Notes: generated by a model from the letters alone, not told the origin. A DNA stretch of 64,000 nt from Paracoccaceae bacterium (GCA_016936395.1 JAFGXY010000025.1:62001-126000); one strand, 5' to 3'. Positions 23,242-32,236 are shown, numbered from the stretch's first letter. A program made the numbers and translations.

Positions 23242-24104
23242 TGTGCCCCTTGCTTGATCCAGGCGAACAGAATCTGCGTGTTCGGGTGGTCGCGGTCCTC
23301 GGTCGGATCAATGCCGGGGGGCATGCGATCTTCGGTCAGGTGCTGGAACACGCCGCTCAACTCGGGCTGGCCGGGGATGATCACCTTGGTCGCATGATCG
23401 ACGCCGTGGGCCACCGAGTCTGCCCCCAGCATGATGCCGTCATAAGAGGTCAAATCCAGTTCGTGAAAGCTGGGCGGTTCCTGATTCGACATGTGGCAGG
23501 TCGAACAGGCGGGCATGTCCTCGGCAAAGACATTGTCTGTGTTGAAAAGCGGCAGAATGTTCTTCTGGAAATGGTCGTCATTGACAGCGCCGCCGCTGAT
23601 CCATGCCTCGATGGCCTGTATCTCGGGCTGATCCTTGGACACGCTGAAGCTGACCCCAAACGGCATCCGGTTGTTGCGCAGGTGCCGACCGATGATTTCA
23701 CGCTTGGGGTCTTCGCCCGGCACGAACAGGACGCGCGCCGGCGACTGGGTTGATCCGGCCTTGATGCCATCGCAGGTAGACAGGTCCAGCCCGCGATAGC
23801 TTTTATTGGGGTCACTGGACGCATGACAGACAATGCAGGCCGGGCCTGAACCAAACGCATTCGGCGTGGCCATCAATTGCGCCACATAGCTGTAGGGGAT
23901 CGGCAAGTTCTTTTTCAGGATCAGTTCGGTGACGGCGGCATGGTCCCCTTCAACGTGCAGTCTGCCCTGCCGCAGGTCATCGGCATATTGTTCTGACAAG
24001 GTCATGGTGTTTTCGTCATCATCCGCCTGGGCTGCGCCGACGAACCCAAGCGTGGCCGCGCACAAAGCAGCGGTCAAAATCGTGGAGTATGTGGTTGGTG
24101 TCAT
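23232..24104 (-). CDS. Periplasmic diheme c-type cytochrome with internal duplication
   Basis: 290 residues with a signal peptide ending AAQA near 27. Two heme sites: CIVCH (90-94) and CSTCH (200-204). The protein is an internal duplication: each half has CxxCH, then LDL(S/T)xxDGI, then a PG motif and a RMP methionine motif (NRMPFG, DRMPPG; likely distal heme ligands). A periplasmic electron-transfer role is strongly indicated; the donor and acceptor are unknown. First gene of a two-gene operon with the propeller protein, divergent from a membrane-tethered LuxR-type regulator. Confidence 0.9.
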   Translation of the reverse strand: MTPTTYSTILTAALCAATLGFVGAAQADDDENTMTLSEQYADDLRQGRLHVEGDHAAVTELILKKNLPIPYSYVAQLMATPNAFGSGPACIVCHASSDPNKSYRGLDLSTCDGIKAGSTQSPARVLFVPGEDPKREIIGRHLRNNRMPFGVSFSVSKDQPEIQAIEAWISGGAVNDDHFQKNILPLFNTDNVFAEDMPACSTCHMSNQEPPSFHELDLTSYDGIMLGADSVAHGVDHATKVIIPGQPELSGVFQHLTEDRMPPGIDPTEDRDHPNTQILFAWIKQGAQCR

Positions 24105-24366
24105 CTCGTCCTCCTCCAGTGGTTAATGCAATCGTCCGGGCCATTCGCGGCCTTCTTTCGGGTCGTTTTGCCCTGAAACAGCCCTTGAGGCAGGAATTCG
24201 CCGCAAATCTTGGAAATAATCAGGGCCGTCAGAAAGTTTGCGTAACCATTTCTGTATTCACGATGATCCGGTGCCCTTGACGCAATCGGCGTGTTTCCTG
24301 TTTGAGACCCGGATCGGCTGTGATTAGACTAAAGTTGCTGTCAGTCAGACCTATGTCGGAAAACCC

Positions 24367-24942
24367 ATGGTTGTATCACAGGGTTCACCCTCCACCTCAA
24401 AGGACTCTGACCCGAGGGTCGGTTCTGGTGAACTGCGGTCCGGGTGGTTTGACGAACGTCTGATCCTGTTCGTTTTTCAATTGATGTGCAGCATCATTCT
24501 GGTGGTCGATGTCGGCGGCGAGATCCATGAGACCTTGCTCGACAGCGGCCCCCCCAAACCCTTCATGCTGTTCCACCTGTGGATCGAGGGGTTTGCGACG
24601 CTGCTGATGGGCACATCCTTCGTGTTGTCCTACCGACTGCTGCGCAATCACCGTCGCGAGCTTGCTTTGGCCAAGACCAGGATCAACGCCTTGCGTGGCG
24701 ATTTTTCCGAGTTGGTTGACGCGCGGTTCCGGGACTGGAAGTTGTCGCCCGCCGAGTTCGAGGTGGCCTTGCTGACGGTCAAGGGCTTGCTCATCGCCGA
24801 AATCGCAAGGTTGCGCGACAGCCGCGAAAGCACGATCAAATCGCACCTGTCAGCAATTTTTCGCAAGGCCGGGGTCACATCGCGCACCGAGTTGCTGGCA
24901 AAGTTCGTCGATGACTTTCTGACCAGATCGGCAGAACACTAA
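24367..24942 (+). CDS. Membrane-anchored LuxR-type HTH regulator
   Basis: 191 residues. Seen: two predicted membrane helices (about 31-50 and 70-92) with a short acidic periplasmic loop containing EIHETLLDSG, a basic linker, and a C-terminal LuxR/GerE HTH (about 124-185) with LSPAEFEVALLTVKG, IAEIARLRDSRESTIKSHLS and FRKAGVTSRTELLAKF. The layout suggests that it senses a periplasmic or membrane signal and binds DNA from the inner face. Divergent from the cytochrome/propeller operon across 262 bp, which it probably controls. Signal unknown. Confidence 0.85.
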   Translation: MVVSQGSPSTSKDSDPRVGSGELRSGWFDERLILFVFQLMCSIILVVDVGGEIHETLLDSGPPKPFMLFHLWIEGFATLLMGTSFVLSYRLLRNHRRELALAKTRINALRGDFSELVDARFRDWKLSPAEFEVALLTVKGLLIAEIARLRDSRESTIKSHLSAIFRKAGVTSRTELLAKFVDDFLTRSAEH

Positions 24943-25046
24943 GGGGGCCGGGGCCGACAGACCAAGGGCGCACATCTGCCTGCGCCGGTCTGCGGTGAAA
25001 CATGGCCGTTTTGCCGCCAGTCTGGCCTTTGACAACGGACCGAAAC

Positions 25047-25085
25047 AAAAACCGCCCCCAGCGCGAAACTGGAGGCGGTTTTTTG
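25047..25085 (-). terminator. Intrinsic terminator downstream of tRNA-Tyr
   Basis: Read on the minus strand: AACCGCC...GGCGGTT stem extended by CCAG/CTGG-type pairing around a short loop, followed by a run of T. It lies 18 bases past the CCA end of the tRNA-Tyr gene. It could act in both directions because T/A tracts flank both sides. Confidence 0.85.
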
Positions 25086-25102
25086 GTCCATCCCGTGACA
25101 GA

Positions 25103-25186
25103 TGGTGGGTGACCCTGGAATCGAACCAGGCGTGGGTCGCCCCGGGGGAGTTACAGTCCCCTGCCGCACCTTGCAGCTCGTCACCC
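25103..25186 (-). tRNA. tRNA-Tyr (GTA)
   Basis: 84 nt class II tRNA with encoded CCA. On the minus strand: acceptor GGGTGAC / GTCACCC, D-stem GCTG/CGGC with a compact loop, anticodon stem GGGGA/TCCCC with loop CTGTAAC giving anticodon GTA, a long variable arm (CCGGGGCGACCCACG) and T-arm CCTGG-TTCGATT-CCAGG. Confidence 0.93.
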
Positions 25187-25313
25187 AATGGGGGGCGGAA
25201 TACTCAAGCGGTCGGGGGGCGTCAAGGCCCGATTGCAGTGCGGGGTCAAGAGTTTCGGCTTGCACACACCCCCTGCCCCGGCCCATTCTGCACGGCTAAA
25301 GCCAAAGGCGCGG

Positions 25314-26126
25314 ATGATGAAAACCGGAACCACAAAACCGACATGGGTGATCGACAAGGAACGCGGCAAGCGGGCCGAGGCGCGCGAAACCGTCTGGCTG
25401 TTCGGCCTGCATGCGGTGCGCGACGCGCTGCTGAACCCGGCGCGTGAAAAGCTGCGGCTGGTGTTGACCAAGAACGCGCTGGACAAGCTGGAAGAGGCGG
25501 TGGCCGCGTCGGGGATGGAACCCGAGGTGGTGGATCCGCGCCGGTTTGACGTGCCGATCGACGAAGGCTCGGTGCATCAGGGGACAGCCATGGAGGTGCG
25601 GCCGCTGAACTGGGGCCGGCTGGAGGATGTGGCGATTTCCGGCACCGGCCTGCCCTTGGTCGTGCTGCTGGACCGGGTGACCGACCCGCACAACGTAGGC
25701 GCGGTGTTGCGCTCGGCCGAGGTGTTTGGCGCCCGCGCCGTGATCGCACCGCGCCATCATTCGGCACCGGAAACCGGGGCCTTGGCGAAGACCGCCAGCG
25801 GTGCCTTGGAACGCCAGCCCTATCTGCGGGTCACCAACCTGTCGGACGCGATGGAGGAATTGCGCGCCATGGGCTATGTGCTGATCGGGCTGGAAGGCGA
25901 GGCCGAACACACACTGGAAGGCGCGCTGGATCAGGTCGGCACACGGGCGGTGGGTCTGGTTATGGGTGCCGAAGGGCCGGGCCTGCGCGAGAAAACCCGC
26001 GAGACCTGTGATCTTTTGGCCCGCATCCCCTATGCTGCCGGGTTTGGCAGCCTGAATGTGTCAAATGCGGCGGCTGTGTCGCTTTATGCCGCCAGCCAGC
26101 GGGTCAATCACAAAAGCGCGACATGA
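25314..26126 (+). CDS. rlmB: TrmH/SpoU family rRNA 2'-O-methyltransferase (RlmB-like)
   Basis: About 270 residues. Seen: N-terminal L30e-like substrate domain (about 25-100, starting VWLFGLHAVRDALLNPAREK) and a SpoU-type knotted domain with the three motifs: DRVTDPHNVGAVLRSAEVFG, VGLVMGAEGPGLREKT and GFGSLNVSNAAAVSLY. The best fit is RlmB, which methylates G2251 of 23S rRNA; TrmH-family paralogues cannot be fully excluded. Start is ATG 25314 or 25317. An intrinsic terminator follows. Confidence 0.9.
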   Translation: MMKTGTTKPTWVIDKERGKRAEARETVWLFGLHAVRDALLNPAREKLRLVLTKNALDKLEEAVAASGMEPEVVDPRRFDVPIDEGSVHQGTAMEVRPLNWGRLEDVAISGTGLPLVVLLDRVTDPHNVGAVLRSAEVFGARAVIAPRHHSAPETGALAKTASGALERQPYLRVTNLSDAMEELRAMGYVLIGLEGEAEHTLEGALDQVGTRAVGLVMGAEGPGLREKTRETCDLLARIPYAAGFGSLNVSNAAAVSLYAASQRVNHKSAT

Positions 26127-26217
26127 TCTTCATTCGCGCGGTTCAGTGCCCATTTCAATTGGGTGACGGGTCCGGAACCCCCGTCCCTGATTAAACTGTC
26201 CCTCGTTCCGCGACTTT

Positions 26218-26252
26218 GCGCCCGGTCCTCGGTGGATCGGGCGCTTTTTTTT
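26218..26252 (+). terminator. Intrinsic terminator after rlmB
   Basis: 7-bp stem gcgcccg / cgggcgc with a 13-base loop followed directly by eight T residues. It ends the rlmB transcript; the next gene is convergent. Confidence 0.85.
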
Positions 26253-26254
26253 GA

Positions 26255-26647
26255 TCAGGCTTTGTCCGCCAGAGCCTTGCACCAGGCTTCCATTTCCTTG
26301 GTCGCAAGCTCCATCGGCGGCTCAAGGAAGGTCAGCATGAAGCTGTCGCCAAGATCGGCCACCCCGATGGCGCGCGGGCGCACCGCCAGCACATGGGCGT
26401 TCGGAAGGGCGATGCCAAAGCAGAACACGATGTTCTGGGCGGCCGTGATATTTGCGGCAATCGGACCACCGATGGCGGTGGTGTGGGCGTGGTGGTCGAA
26501 GGTGGCGATATAGGCGACCTTGGGATGCGCGTCGATCTTGGCCTTCAGCGCCGCGATGATGGCATCGACATCGGCGCATGAGGTTTCGGACTTGGGCAAG
26601 GTCAACTCGAAGGTCGGGTATTTTTCCATCAGGATGGATTGTTTCAT
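26255..26647 (-). CDS. Conserved hypothetical protein
   Basis: 130 residues, not assigned to a family by me. Seen: N-terminal YPTFELTLPKSETSC, a DHHAHTTAIGG motif, and a central VFCFGIALPNAHVLAVRPR with strand-turn-strand character. No signal peptide or membrane span. It is divergent to the CoA-binding protein gene across 120 bp. The histidine cluster near 50-55 may be a ligand site. Function unknown. Confidence 0.75.
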   Translation of the reverse strand: MKQSILMEKYPTFELTLPKSETSCADVDAIIAALKAKIDAHPKVAYIATFDHHAHTTAIGGPIAANITAAQNIVFCFGIALPNAHVLAVRPRAIGVADLGDSFMLTFLEPPMELATKEMEAWCKALADKA

Positions 26648-26767
26648 CGGTCTTCATTCCTGTGATTGATGCCAGCATGGCTTGCGCCCTGCGCCAATTG
26701 GCGTCAAGGCGGCGCTTGGACGCAAGCCCCGCTTGTGCGCGGTAAAACACCGTGTCATCACAGAGAT

Positions 26768-27184
26768 ATGACCGAAGATGAAACCATCGCCCAAATTCTG
26801 CGCAAGACCCGCGTGATCGCGCTTGTCGGCTGGTCACCCAAACCCGACCGCCCCAGCCACCGGGTTGCGGCCTATCTGGTGCAGCGCGGCTATCGGGTGA
26901 TCCCGGTAAACCCCGGTCAGGCCGGGCAGATCGCGCTTGGCGAGACCGTGCGCGCCAGCCTGTCCGAGATTTCGGGCCATGTCGACATGGTCGACATCTT
27001 CCGCCGGTCGGAAGAGGTGGGTCCGGTGGTGGATGAGGCTTTGGCGCAGTTTCCCGAACTGGGCTGCATCTGGATGCAGTTGGGCGTGCGCGACGATGCC
27101 GCCGCCGCAAGGGCCATGGCACGGGGCGTCGCGGTGGTGGTCAACCGCTGCCCGGCGATCGAGATCCCAAGGCTGGGGCTGTAG
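26768..27184 (+). CDS. CoA-binding domain protein
   Basis: 138 residues with the Rossmann-type CoA_binding fold (YccU-like). Seen: TRVIALVGWSPKPDRPSHRVA nucleotide loop, GYRVIPVNPGQAG, VDMVDIFRRSEEVGPVVDEA, WMQLGVRDDAAAARAMARGV and VNRCPAIEIPRL. The order matches the N-terminal CoA-binding domain of succinyl-CoA synthetase alpha, but without the ligase domain. The substrate is unknown. Start at the ATG at 26768, where similarity begins. Confidence 0.9.
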   Translation: MTEDETIAQILRKTRVIALVGWSPKPDRPSHRVAAYLVQRGYRVIPVNPGQAGQIALGETVRASLSEISGHVDMVDIFRRSEEVGPVVDEALAQFPELGCIWMQLGVRDDAAAARAMARGVAVVVNRCPAIEIPRLGL

Positions 27185-27319
27185 GGGTGGTTTGAGCCTA
27201 AAGCGGACCTTGGTGCTGTGCCTGGCGAACCGGGACCGCGAGTCCATCGCTGGCACCTCGACGTAGGTTCCTCAACTCACAGACTTGCTCAGAATGCGCT
27301 TACGCCTCATGCTGAATGC

Positions 27320-27991
27320 ATGGAAAACACAGATAAAGAGTTCGTTGAGATGGCTGCGCCTGAATATTGGTACAGTTATGCACAGGAGCTCGCAGAAACC
27401 GCCGACCAGATCTACAGATCTTCAAAGCAACAATGGATCGCATATCTCCACCGCGGTGCTGATGGTTCAGTTAGAACAGCCAGACGCCCTTTTGTTTCTC
27501 GCCCGGTCCTGCTTCTGTATGGATTGTCCATTGAGAATTTGATCAAGGGGCTACTTATTTCCGAAAACCCGAGTTTTCTCGCGGGAGGAAAGCTTAGCAA
27601 ACATCTTCTCGGCCACGATCTACTCAAGTTGGTGGGCCGATTGCGTTCAATCAATATAGAAGCGGCAGATTACGACCTGCTCGCACTACTTTCAGATGTT
27701 GTTCCGTACCTTGGGCGCTATCCGGTTCCAAAGTCTGCTCAAGATATAAAACCTGAGAAGCACATAACTGAGGATGTCTATAGCGCATGCAAAGCGCTTT
27801 TTGACCGACTTGAAATGCAACTTTATCGGTTGAATTTTCAAGGTATTGACGGACCCGACGGCGTTCGATTCGCCAATCTGCGTCTGACACATCTTGATGC
27901 AAAAGCAGATTTCATCACTAATGAATTGCCAGAAACGTGGCATGACTTCCAGCGTGAGTTCAAGGAGGCTGAGGACAAAGGCGCAAATTGA
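27320..27991 (+). CDS. Orphan low-GC gene, unknown (helical, HEPN-like features)
   Basis: 223 residues, not recognised. The base composition is clearly AT-richer than the surrounding genes, with rare-in-context codons, indicating recent transfer. The sequence is largely helical: LLLYGLSIENLIKGLLISEN, LGHDLLKLVGRL and FDRLEMQLYRL. The E-N-x-x-K and H-D-L pattern resembles HEPN-type helical bundles seen in toxin or defence proteins, but the diagnostic R-x4-6-H nuclease motif is not convincingly present. Flanked by hisE and the CoA-binding gene. Start at the ATG at 27320. Confidence 0.65.
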   Translation: MENTDKEFVEMAAPEYWYSYAQELAETADQIYRSSKQQWIAYLHRGADGSVRTARRPFVSRPVLLLYGLSIENLIKGLLISENPSFLAGGKLSKHLLGHDLLKLVGRLRSINIEAADYDLLALLSDVVPYLGRYPVPKSAQDIKPEKHITEDVYSACKALFDRLEMQLYRLNFQGIDGPDGVRFANLRLTHLDAKADFITNELPETWHDFQREFKEAEDKGAN

Positions 27992-28044
27992 CTGCGGCGA
28001 ACGTCCGCTCCGTCCGCAAAGCCGACGTTTGGCCAAGCCCTGCC

Positions 28045-28359
28045 CTACCCCCGCCCGGCCTTCTCGGCCAGCCCGGATACGCCTTCGCGGCGGTCCAGTT
28101 CTGCCAGCACATCGGCCAGCGCCACGTCGCGGGCGGCGAGCATCACCAGCAGGTGGTACAACACATCTGCCGCCTCTGCCGTCAGCTTGGCGCGGTCGCC
28201 CTTGACCGCTTCGATGATCGCCTCCACCGCCTCTTCGCCGAACTTCTCGGCGCATTTTTCCGGGCCCTTGGCCAGCAGCTTGGCGGTCCAGCTTGACTCG
28301 GGGTCGCCCCTCTTGCGCGCGGCGATGGTGGCGGCAAGTCGGTCAAGCGTGTGGGTCAT
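28045..28359 (-). CDS. hisE: Phosphoribosyl-ATP pyrophosphatase
   Basis: 104 residues; second step of histidine synthesis. Seen: [37 protein letters not shown] with the acidic metal-binding helix, and [18 protein letters not shown]. Overlaps the hisF stop by four bases (ATGA), so coupled to hisF. Confidence 0.96.
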   Translation of the reverse strand: MTHTLDRLAATIAARKRGDPESSWTAKLLAKGPEKCAEKFGEEAVEAIIEAVKGDRAKLTAEAADVLYHLLVMLAARDVALADVLAELDRREGVSGLAEKAGRG

Positions 28360-29117
28360 GTCAGCCTCATGGGCAGGCCAGCCGCGGCCATATGGGCCTT
28401 GGCTTGGGCAATGGTAAAGGTGCCGAAGTGGAAGATCGAGGCGGCCAGCACGGCGGAGGCGTGGCCCTCGGTCACGCCTTCGACAAGGTGAGCGAGCGTG
28501 CCGCCCCCCCCCGAGGCGATGACCGGGATCGACACCGCATCGGCGATGGCGCGGGTCAGGGGCAGGTTGTAGCCGCCCTTGGTGCCGTCACGGTCCATGC
28601 TGGTCAAAAGGATCTCGCCCGCGCCCTTTGCCGCCACGGTGCGGGCAAAGTCAACCGCGTCAATGCCGGTGGATTTGCGCCCGCCATGGGTGAAAATCTC
28701 CCATTTGCCAGGGGCCACGGTCTTCGCATCAATCGCCACCACGATGCACTGGCTGCCAAACCTGTCCGCCGCCTCGGCCACCACATCGGGGTTGGCCACG
28801 GCGGCGGAATTGAAGCTGACCTTGTCGGCCCCGGCCAGCAGCAGCGCACGCACGTCTTCGTGGCTACGCACCCCGCCCCCCACCGTCAGCGGCATGAAGC
28901 ATTGCTCGGCGGTGCGGGTGACCAAGTCGAACATCGTGCCCCGGTTTTCATGCGTCGCGTGGATGTCCAGAAACGTCAGCTCATCCGCGCCTGCGGCATC
29001 ATAGGCGCGGGCCGCGGCCACCGGATCGCCCGCGTCGATCAGGTTGACGAAGTTCACGCCCTTGACCACCCGGCCATCGGCCACGTCAAGGCAGGGGATG
29101 ATGCGGATTTTCAGCAT
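28356..29117 (-). CDS. hisF: Imidazole glycerol phosphate synthase cyclase subunit
   Basis: 253 residues; (beta-alpha)8 barrel that receives ammonia from HisH and makes IGP and AICAR. Seen: [20 protein letters not shown] with catalytic Asp11, VVAIDAKTV with Asp129, GADEL and the phosphate-binding GGG turns ([16 protein letters not shown]). Start at MLKIRII (29117). Followed by hisE. Confidence 0.97.
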   Translation of the reverse strand: MLKIRIIPCLDVADGRVVKGVNFVNLIDAGDPVAAARAYDAAGADELTFLDIHATHENRGTMFDLVTRTAEQCFMPLTVGGGVRSHEDVRALLLAGADKVSFNSAAVANPDVVAEAADRFGSQCIVVAIDAKTVAPGKWEIFTHGGRKSTGIDAVDFARTVAAKGAGEILLTSMDRDGTKGGYNLPLTRAIADAVSIPVIASGGGGTLAHLVEGVTEGHASAVLAASIFHFGTFTIAQAKAHMAAAGLPMRLT

Positions 29118-29253
29118 GAGCATGGGTCCTTGCAGGCGATTGCCCTTTCATAGGCGCAGCGCGCCGCGCTGGAAAGTCGGCTTTTGGCCGCTGATGGCAA
29201 AGCGGGGCGGTTGTGCGCCGGGCCACCTGTGCCAGACTGATGGTGCGAGGGAG

Positions 29254-30183
29254 ATGACAATGGTGCACCAGCGGGCAGGATCGGGGCTGCGGTATCTGGC
29301 GGCGGCGATGGCCTTGGGGCTGATTGCGCTTTGGGGATCGGAAAACCTGTTCTGGACGGTGCCGCAGCATGGCATTCACCCCACCGATTGGCTGATGACA
29401 TGGGCAGCCTACACATTGGTGTCGGCCGCGGCGCTGTCGGCGGTGCTGTGGAGCGGGATCAGCGGCTGGCAGGCGGCGTTTCTGGGCGGGGCGGTGCTTG
29501 GCTTTGGCGTCGAGGGCGTGATTGCCACCACGATGTACGATGCCTTTCCGTTCCAGTTGGTCTGGACGCCGCTGGCCTGGCACGCGCTGATCACCGGGCT
29601 GGGCGTGCTGGCGCTGCCGCGCTTCTTGGCACGGGGCCGTTTGGGGCGGCAGGTGGCGGGGCTGATCGTGCTGGGGCTGTTCGGGGCGGTCTGGGGGCTG
29701 TTCTGGCCGACCGAACGCGCTGATCTGCTGGGTTTTGGCATGGCCCTGACCTGGTTGCCGGGCCTTGGCCTGACGGTGGTGGCAGCCCATCTGGTGCTGG
29801 ATCGTCTGGGCGAGGTGGTGGCGCCACGGCCCGCGGTGTTGCTGGTGGCCCCGGTGATCCTGACCGGGCTGTGGCTGGCGCGGTTGGCCCTTGTGCCATC
29901 GGTGCTGATGCTGAGCTGCCCTGCCTTGATCGGGGCGACGGTCTGGACCATGCGGCGGCTGGGGCAGCCCGCCGTGGCCTTGCCCTTGGGCCCACCCGCG
30001 CATCCGGCGCGCCATGTGCTGTTTGTGCTGGCACCGCTGATCACGGCGCTGCTGGTGGTGCCCGGCTGGGGCATGTTCGGGCCGGTGCCGTCGAACATTC
30101 TGGTGGCGGTGCTGGGCGGCGGCACCGGGCTGGTGCTGTGGCTGCGGCTGGTGCTGCGCGCGGTCCGGCACCCGACCGCTTGA
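29254..30183 (+). CDS. Polytopic membrane protein, unknown function
   Basis: About 309 residues with roughly nine to ten hydrophobic segments spread along the whole length and small polar loops. No transporter signature recognised. It stands on the opposite strand between hisF and hisA, so it is not part of the his transcript. Start ATG 29254 or 29260; GAGGGAG lies just before. A dispersed hairpin/ATAATTTT element follows the stop. Confidence 0.75.
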   Translation: MTMVHQRAGSGLRYLAAAMALGLIALWGSENLFWTVPQHGIHPTDWLMTWAAYTLVSAAALSAVLWSGISGWQAAFLGGAVLGFGVEGVIATTMYDAFPFQLVWTPLAWHALITGLGVLALPRFLARGRLGRQVAGLIVLGLFGAVWGLFWPTERADLLGFGMALTWLPGLGLTVVAAHLVLDRLGEVVAPRPAVLLVAPVILTGLWLARLALVPSVLMLSCPALIGATVWTMRRLGQPAVALPLGPPAHPARHVLFVLAPLITALLVVPGWGMFGPVPSNILVAVLGGGTGLVLWLRLVLRAVRHPTA

Positions 30184-30198
30184 AGGACAGGGTGCAAG

Positions 30199-30246
30199 AG
30201 GGGGCGCTGCCCCCGGCCTGCGGCCCTCATCTCCGGGATAATTTTG
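30199..30246 (+). repeat. Dispersed hairpin element, copy 3 (degenerate)
   Basis: gggggc-gct-gccccc hairpin (30200-30214), a GC-rich middle (ggcctgcggcc), then ctccgggataatttt in place of the gggtattttt of other copies. It lies just after the membrane protein gene and could act as its terminator. Confidence 0.65.
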
Positions 30247-30297
30247 AACGAATCAGATCGGGTTGTAGCCACCGTGCGTCACAAGTGGTTGCGAAAC

Positions 30298-30654
30298 TCA
30301 AACGCCGCTTCTAGGCGTCAAGAACACGAGGAGCGTCACAAGGATAAAGGCAAACGCAATCACGCCGCCCAAAGGCAGGGCAAATGCTGATGCCCAAACC
30401 AATAAAAAGCTGACGTCGGCAAAAAGACCGTCACAATTTTCCAGAGTCTTGCCCCCTACGCAGCCCATGCTTGCAAGGAAAGCATTGCTTGCTGCTCCAA
30501 TCGCAAAGGTTCCGCCAACGGCAATCCAAGACCCGAAGAGGTTCCACAAGACCTTTCCGGCTTTGATCGGCCGAATATTGGCGGCAAAAGCCGCGCGCAT
30601 TCCGAAGGCAAACGGGGCCGCGACCAAAATCAGGATGGCAATATAAAACGCCAT
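30298..30654 (-). CDS. Small membrane protein, unknown
   Basis: 118 residues with three to four predicted membrane helices (IAILILVAAPFAFGM, WIAVGGTFAIGAASNAFL, VSFLLVWASAFALPL, IAFAFILVTLLVFL). Not recognised. AT-richer than the flanking his genes. It begins six bases after the hisA stop on the same strand and could be read through from hisA. No clear ribosome-binding site; the N-terminus MAFYIAILIL fits a membrane insertion start. Confidence 0.6.
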   Translation of the reverse strand: MAFYIAILILVAAPFAFGMRAAFAANIRPIKAGKVLWNLFGSWIAVGGTFAIGAASNAFLASMGCVGGKTLENCDGLFADVSFLLVWASAFALPLGGVIAFAFILVTLLVFLTPRSGV

Positions 30655-30660
30655 GTCGAG

Positions 30661-31386
30661 CTATTTTCGAGACCCCAGGGTCCTGAGTGCCGTTGCAAGG
30701 TCAATCGCGCCGTCATAGAGCGCGCGGCCCGAGATGGCACCGGCGATGACGCCGGTGTCCTTCAGCGCGATCAGGTCGGCCAGGCGCGAGACGCCGCCAG
30801 AGGCGATGACGGGGATGGAGACCGCGCGGGCCAGCGCCTCGGTGGCATTGATATTGGGGCCTTGCATCGCGCCGTCTCGGTCGATGTCGGTGTAGATGAT
30901 CGCGGCCACGCCTGCGTCTTCGAAACTGCGGGCAAGGTCGGTGGCCTGCACGGTGGTTTCCTGCGCCCAGCCTTTGGTGGCGACAAAGCCGCGGCGGGCG
31001 TCGATGCCAACAGCGACCTGGCCGGGAAAGGCGCGGGCGGCCTGGCGCACGAGGTCGGGGTTTTCCACCGCAGCAGTGCCAAGGATGACACGCGCAAGGC
31101 CCTTGGCCAGCCACATCTCGATGGTGGCCATGTCGCGGATGCCGCCGCCGAGTTGGGCGGGCACGGTGATGCGGGCGAGGATTGCCTCGACTGCCGCCGC
31201 GTTTACGGGCACGCCCGCGAAGGCCCCGTTCAGATCGACCAGATGCAGCCAGTCGCAGCCCGCTGCCTGGAAGGTGGCGGCCTGCTCGGCGGGGTCGTCG
31301 CCAAACACGGTGGCGGCAGACATCTCGCCGCGCAACAGGCGCACGCATTGGCCGTCTTTCAGGTCGATGGCAGGATACAGGATCAT
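30661..31386 (-). CDS. hisA: ProFAR isomerase
   Basis: 241 residues; (beta-alpha)8 barrel isomerase of histidine synthesis. Seen: [20 protein letters not shown] with Asp8, [10 protein letters not shown], and [15 protein letters not shown] with the second catalytic aspartate around 167-169. The frame runs upstream to 32358 but similarity starts at the ATG at 31384-31386. Confidence 0.96.
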   Translation of the reverse strand: MILYPAIDLKDGQCVRLLRGEMSAATVFGDDPAEQAATFQAAGCDWLHLVDLNGAFAGVPVNAAAVEAILARITVPAQLGGGIRDMATIEMWLAKGLARVILGTAAVENPDLVRQAARAFPGQVAVGIDARRGFVATKGWAQETTVQATDLARSFEDAGVAAIIYTDIDRDGAMQGPNINATEALARAVSIPVIASGGVSRLADLIALKDTGVIAGAISGRALYDGAIDLATALRTLGSRK

Positions 31387-31521
31387 GGCGCACCTTTTTC
31401 GCGTTTGATGTTCCTTTGGCACGGGCGCGCGGCGATGCCAAGAGGGGCGCGACCCAACGTCAGGCTTGCCAGCGGGGTGGGTGGTCGCGAAAGATGCATG
31501 CAGCTTTCGGGAGGAGCACCC

Positions 31522-31917
31522 ATGACCAGACTGGCACGAAGCGCGGCACTTGCCGCTGTGATGATCGCGACCGCTACACTTGCCCTGGCCGACCCGGTCG
31601 AGGGTCTGTGGCAGACGCAAGAGGATGACGGGGCCTATGCCCATGTGAAGATCGCACCCTGTGGGGCGAACTTCTGTGGCACCATCGTCAAGACCTTCAA
31701 GGCCGGGTCGGAGTACGCCTCGGAAAACCTTGGCAAGCAATTGGTGCGCGAGATGGCCCCCAAGGGCGGCGGGGCCTATGAGGGCAAGGTCTGGCGGCCG
31801 TCGAACGACAAGGTCTATCTTGGCAAGATATCGGTCAAAGGCGACATGATGAAGCTGTCGGGCTGCGTGGCGGGCGGTTTGATCTGTTCCAAGCAGGACT
31901 GGAAGCGGGTGCAGTAA
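31522..31917 (+). CDS. DUF2147 family secreted protein
   Basis: 131 residues with signal peptide [21 protein letters not shown]. Seen: [29 protein letters not shown], a [20 protein letters not shown] stretch and a C-terminal [19 protein letters not shown], the conserved DUF2147 blocks with cysteines that may form a disulfide. Opposite strand to the his genes. Strong ribosome-binding site GGGAGGAG. Function unknown; exported to the periplasm. Confidence 0.85.
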   Translation: MTRLARSAALAAVMIATATLALADPVEGLWQTQEDDGAYAHVKIAPCGANFCGTIVKTFKAGSEYASENLGKQLVREMAPKGGGAYEGKVWRPSNDKVYLGKISVKGDMMKLSGCVAGGLICSKQDWKRVQ

Positions 31918-31993
31918 CCGCAGCTTTCGGGTCGATCCGGCTGGCGCGCAAGCGTTAAGCTGGCGGCACTGTCGTGGCGAACGGGAGGGCCCG

Positions 31994-32236
31994 ATGCGCG
32001 GACCGAGCGATGAAGACTGGGCGGCTGTCGTGGCACGACAGCCGCGTGATGGGGTGTTTGCGGTGCGCACGACCGGGATCGTCTGCCGCTTTGGCTGCCC
32101 GGCGCGGACACCGCTTCGGCCCAATGTGAGGATCTTCGCGACACGCGAAGACGCGGCGGCGGCAGGCTTTCGACCCTGCAAGCGGTGCTGGGCTGATGTT
32201 CGAAAAGTCCAAGTCAGCCGAGTGCATACGCGGTGA
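31994..32236 (+). CDS. Stand-alone Ada N-terminal metal-binding domain
   Basis: 80 residues. Four cysteines at 31, 35, 62 and 65 (CRFGCPAR and PCKRC) have spacings 4, 27 and 3, exactly those of the zinc-binding methyl-acceptor site of E. coli Ada (Cys38, 42, 69, 72). [20 protein letters not shown] and [12 protein letters not shown] are close to Ada itself. The AraC-type HTH and the O6-methylguanine methyltransferase domains of Ada are missing; the gene ends just after the zinc site. The stop abuts the hisH stop in a TGATCA palindrome. It may be a small phosphotriester demethylase or a truncated relic. Confidence 0.85.
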   Translation: MRGPSDEDWAAVVARQPRDGVFAVRTTGIVCRFGCPARTPLRPNVRIFATREDAAAAGFRPCKRCWADVRKVQVSRVHTR

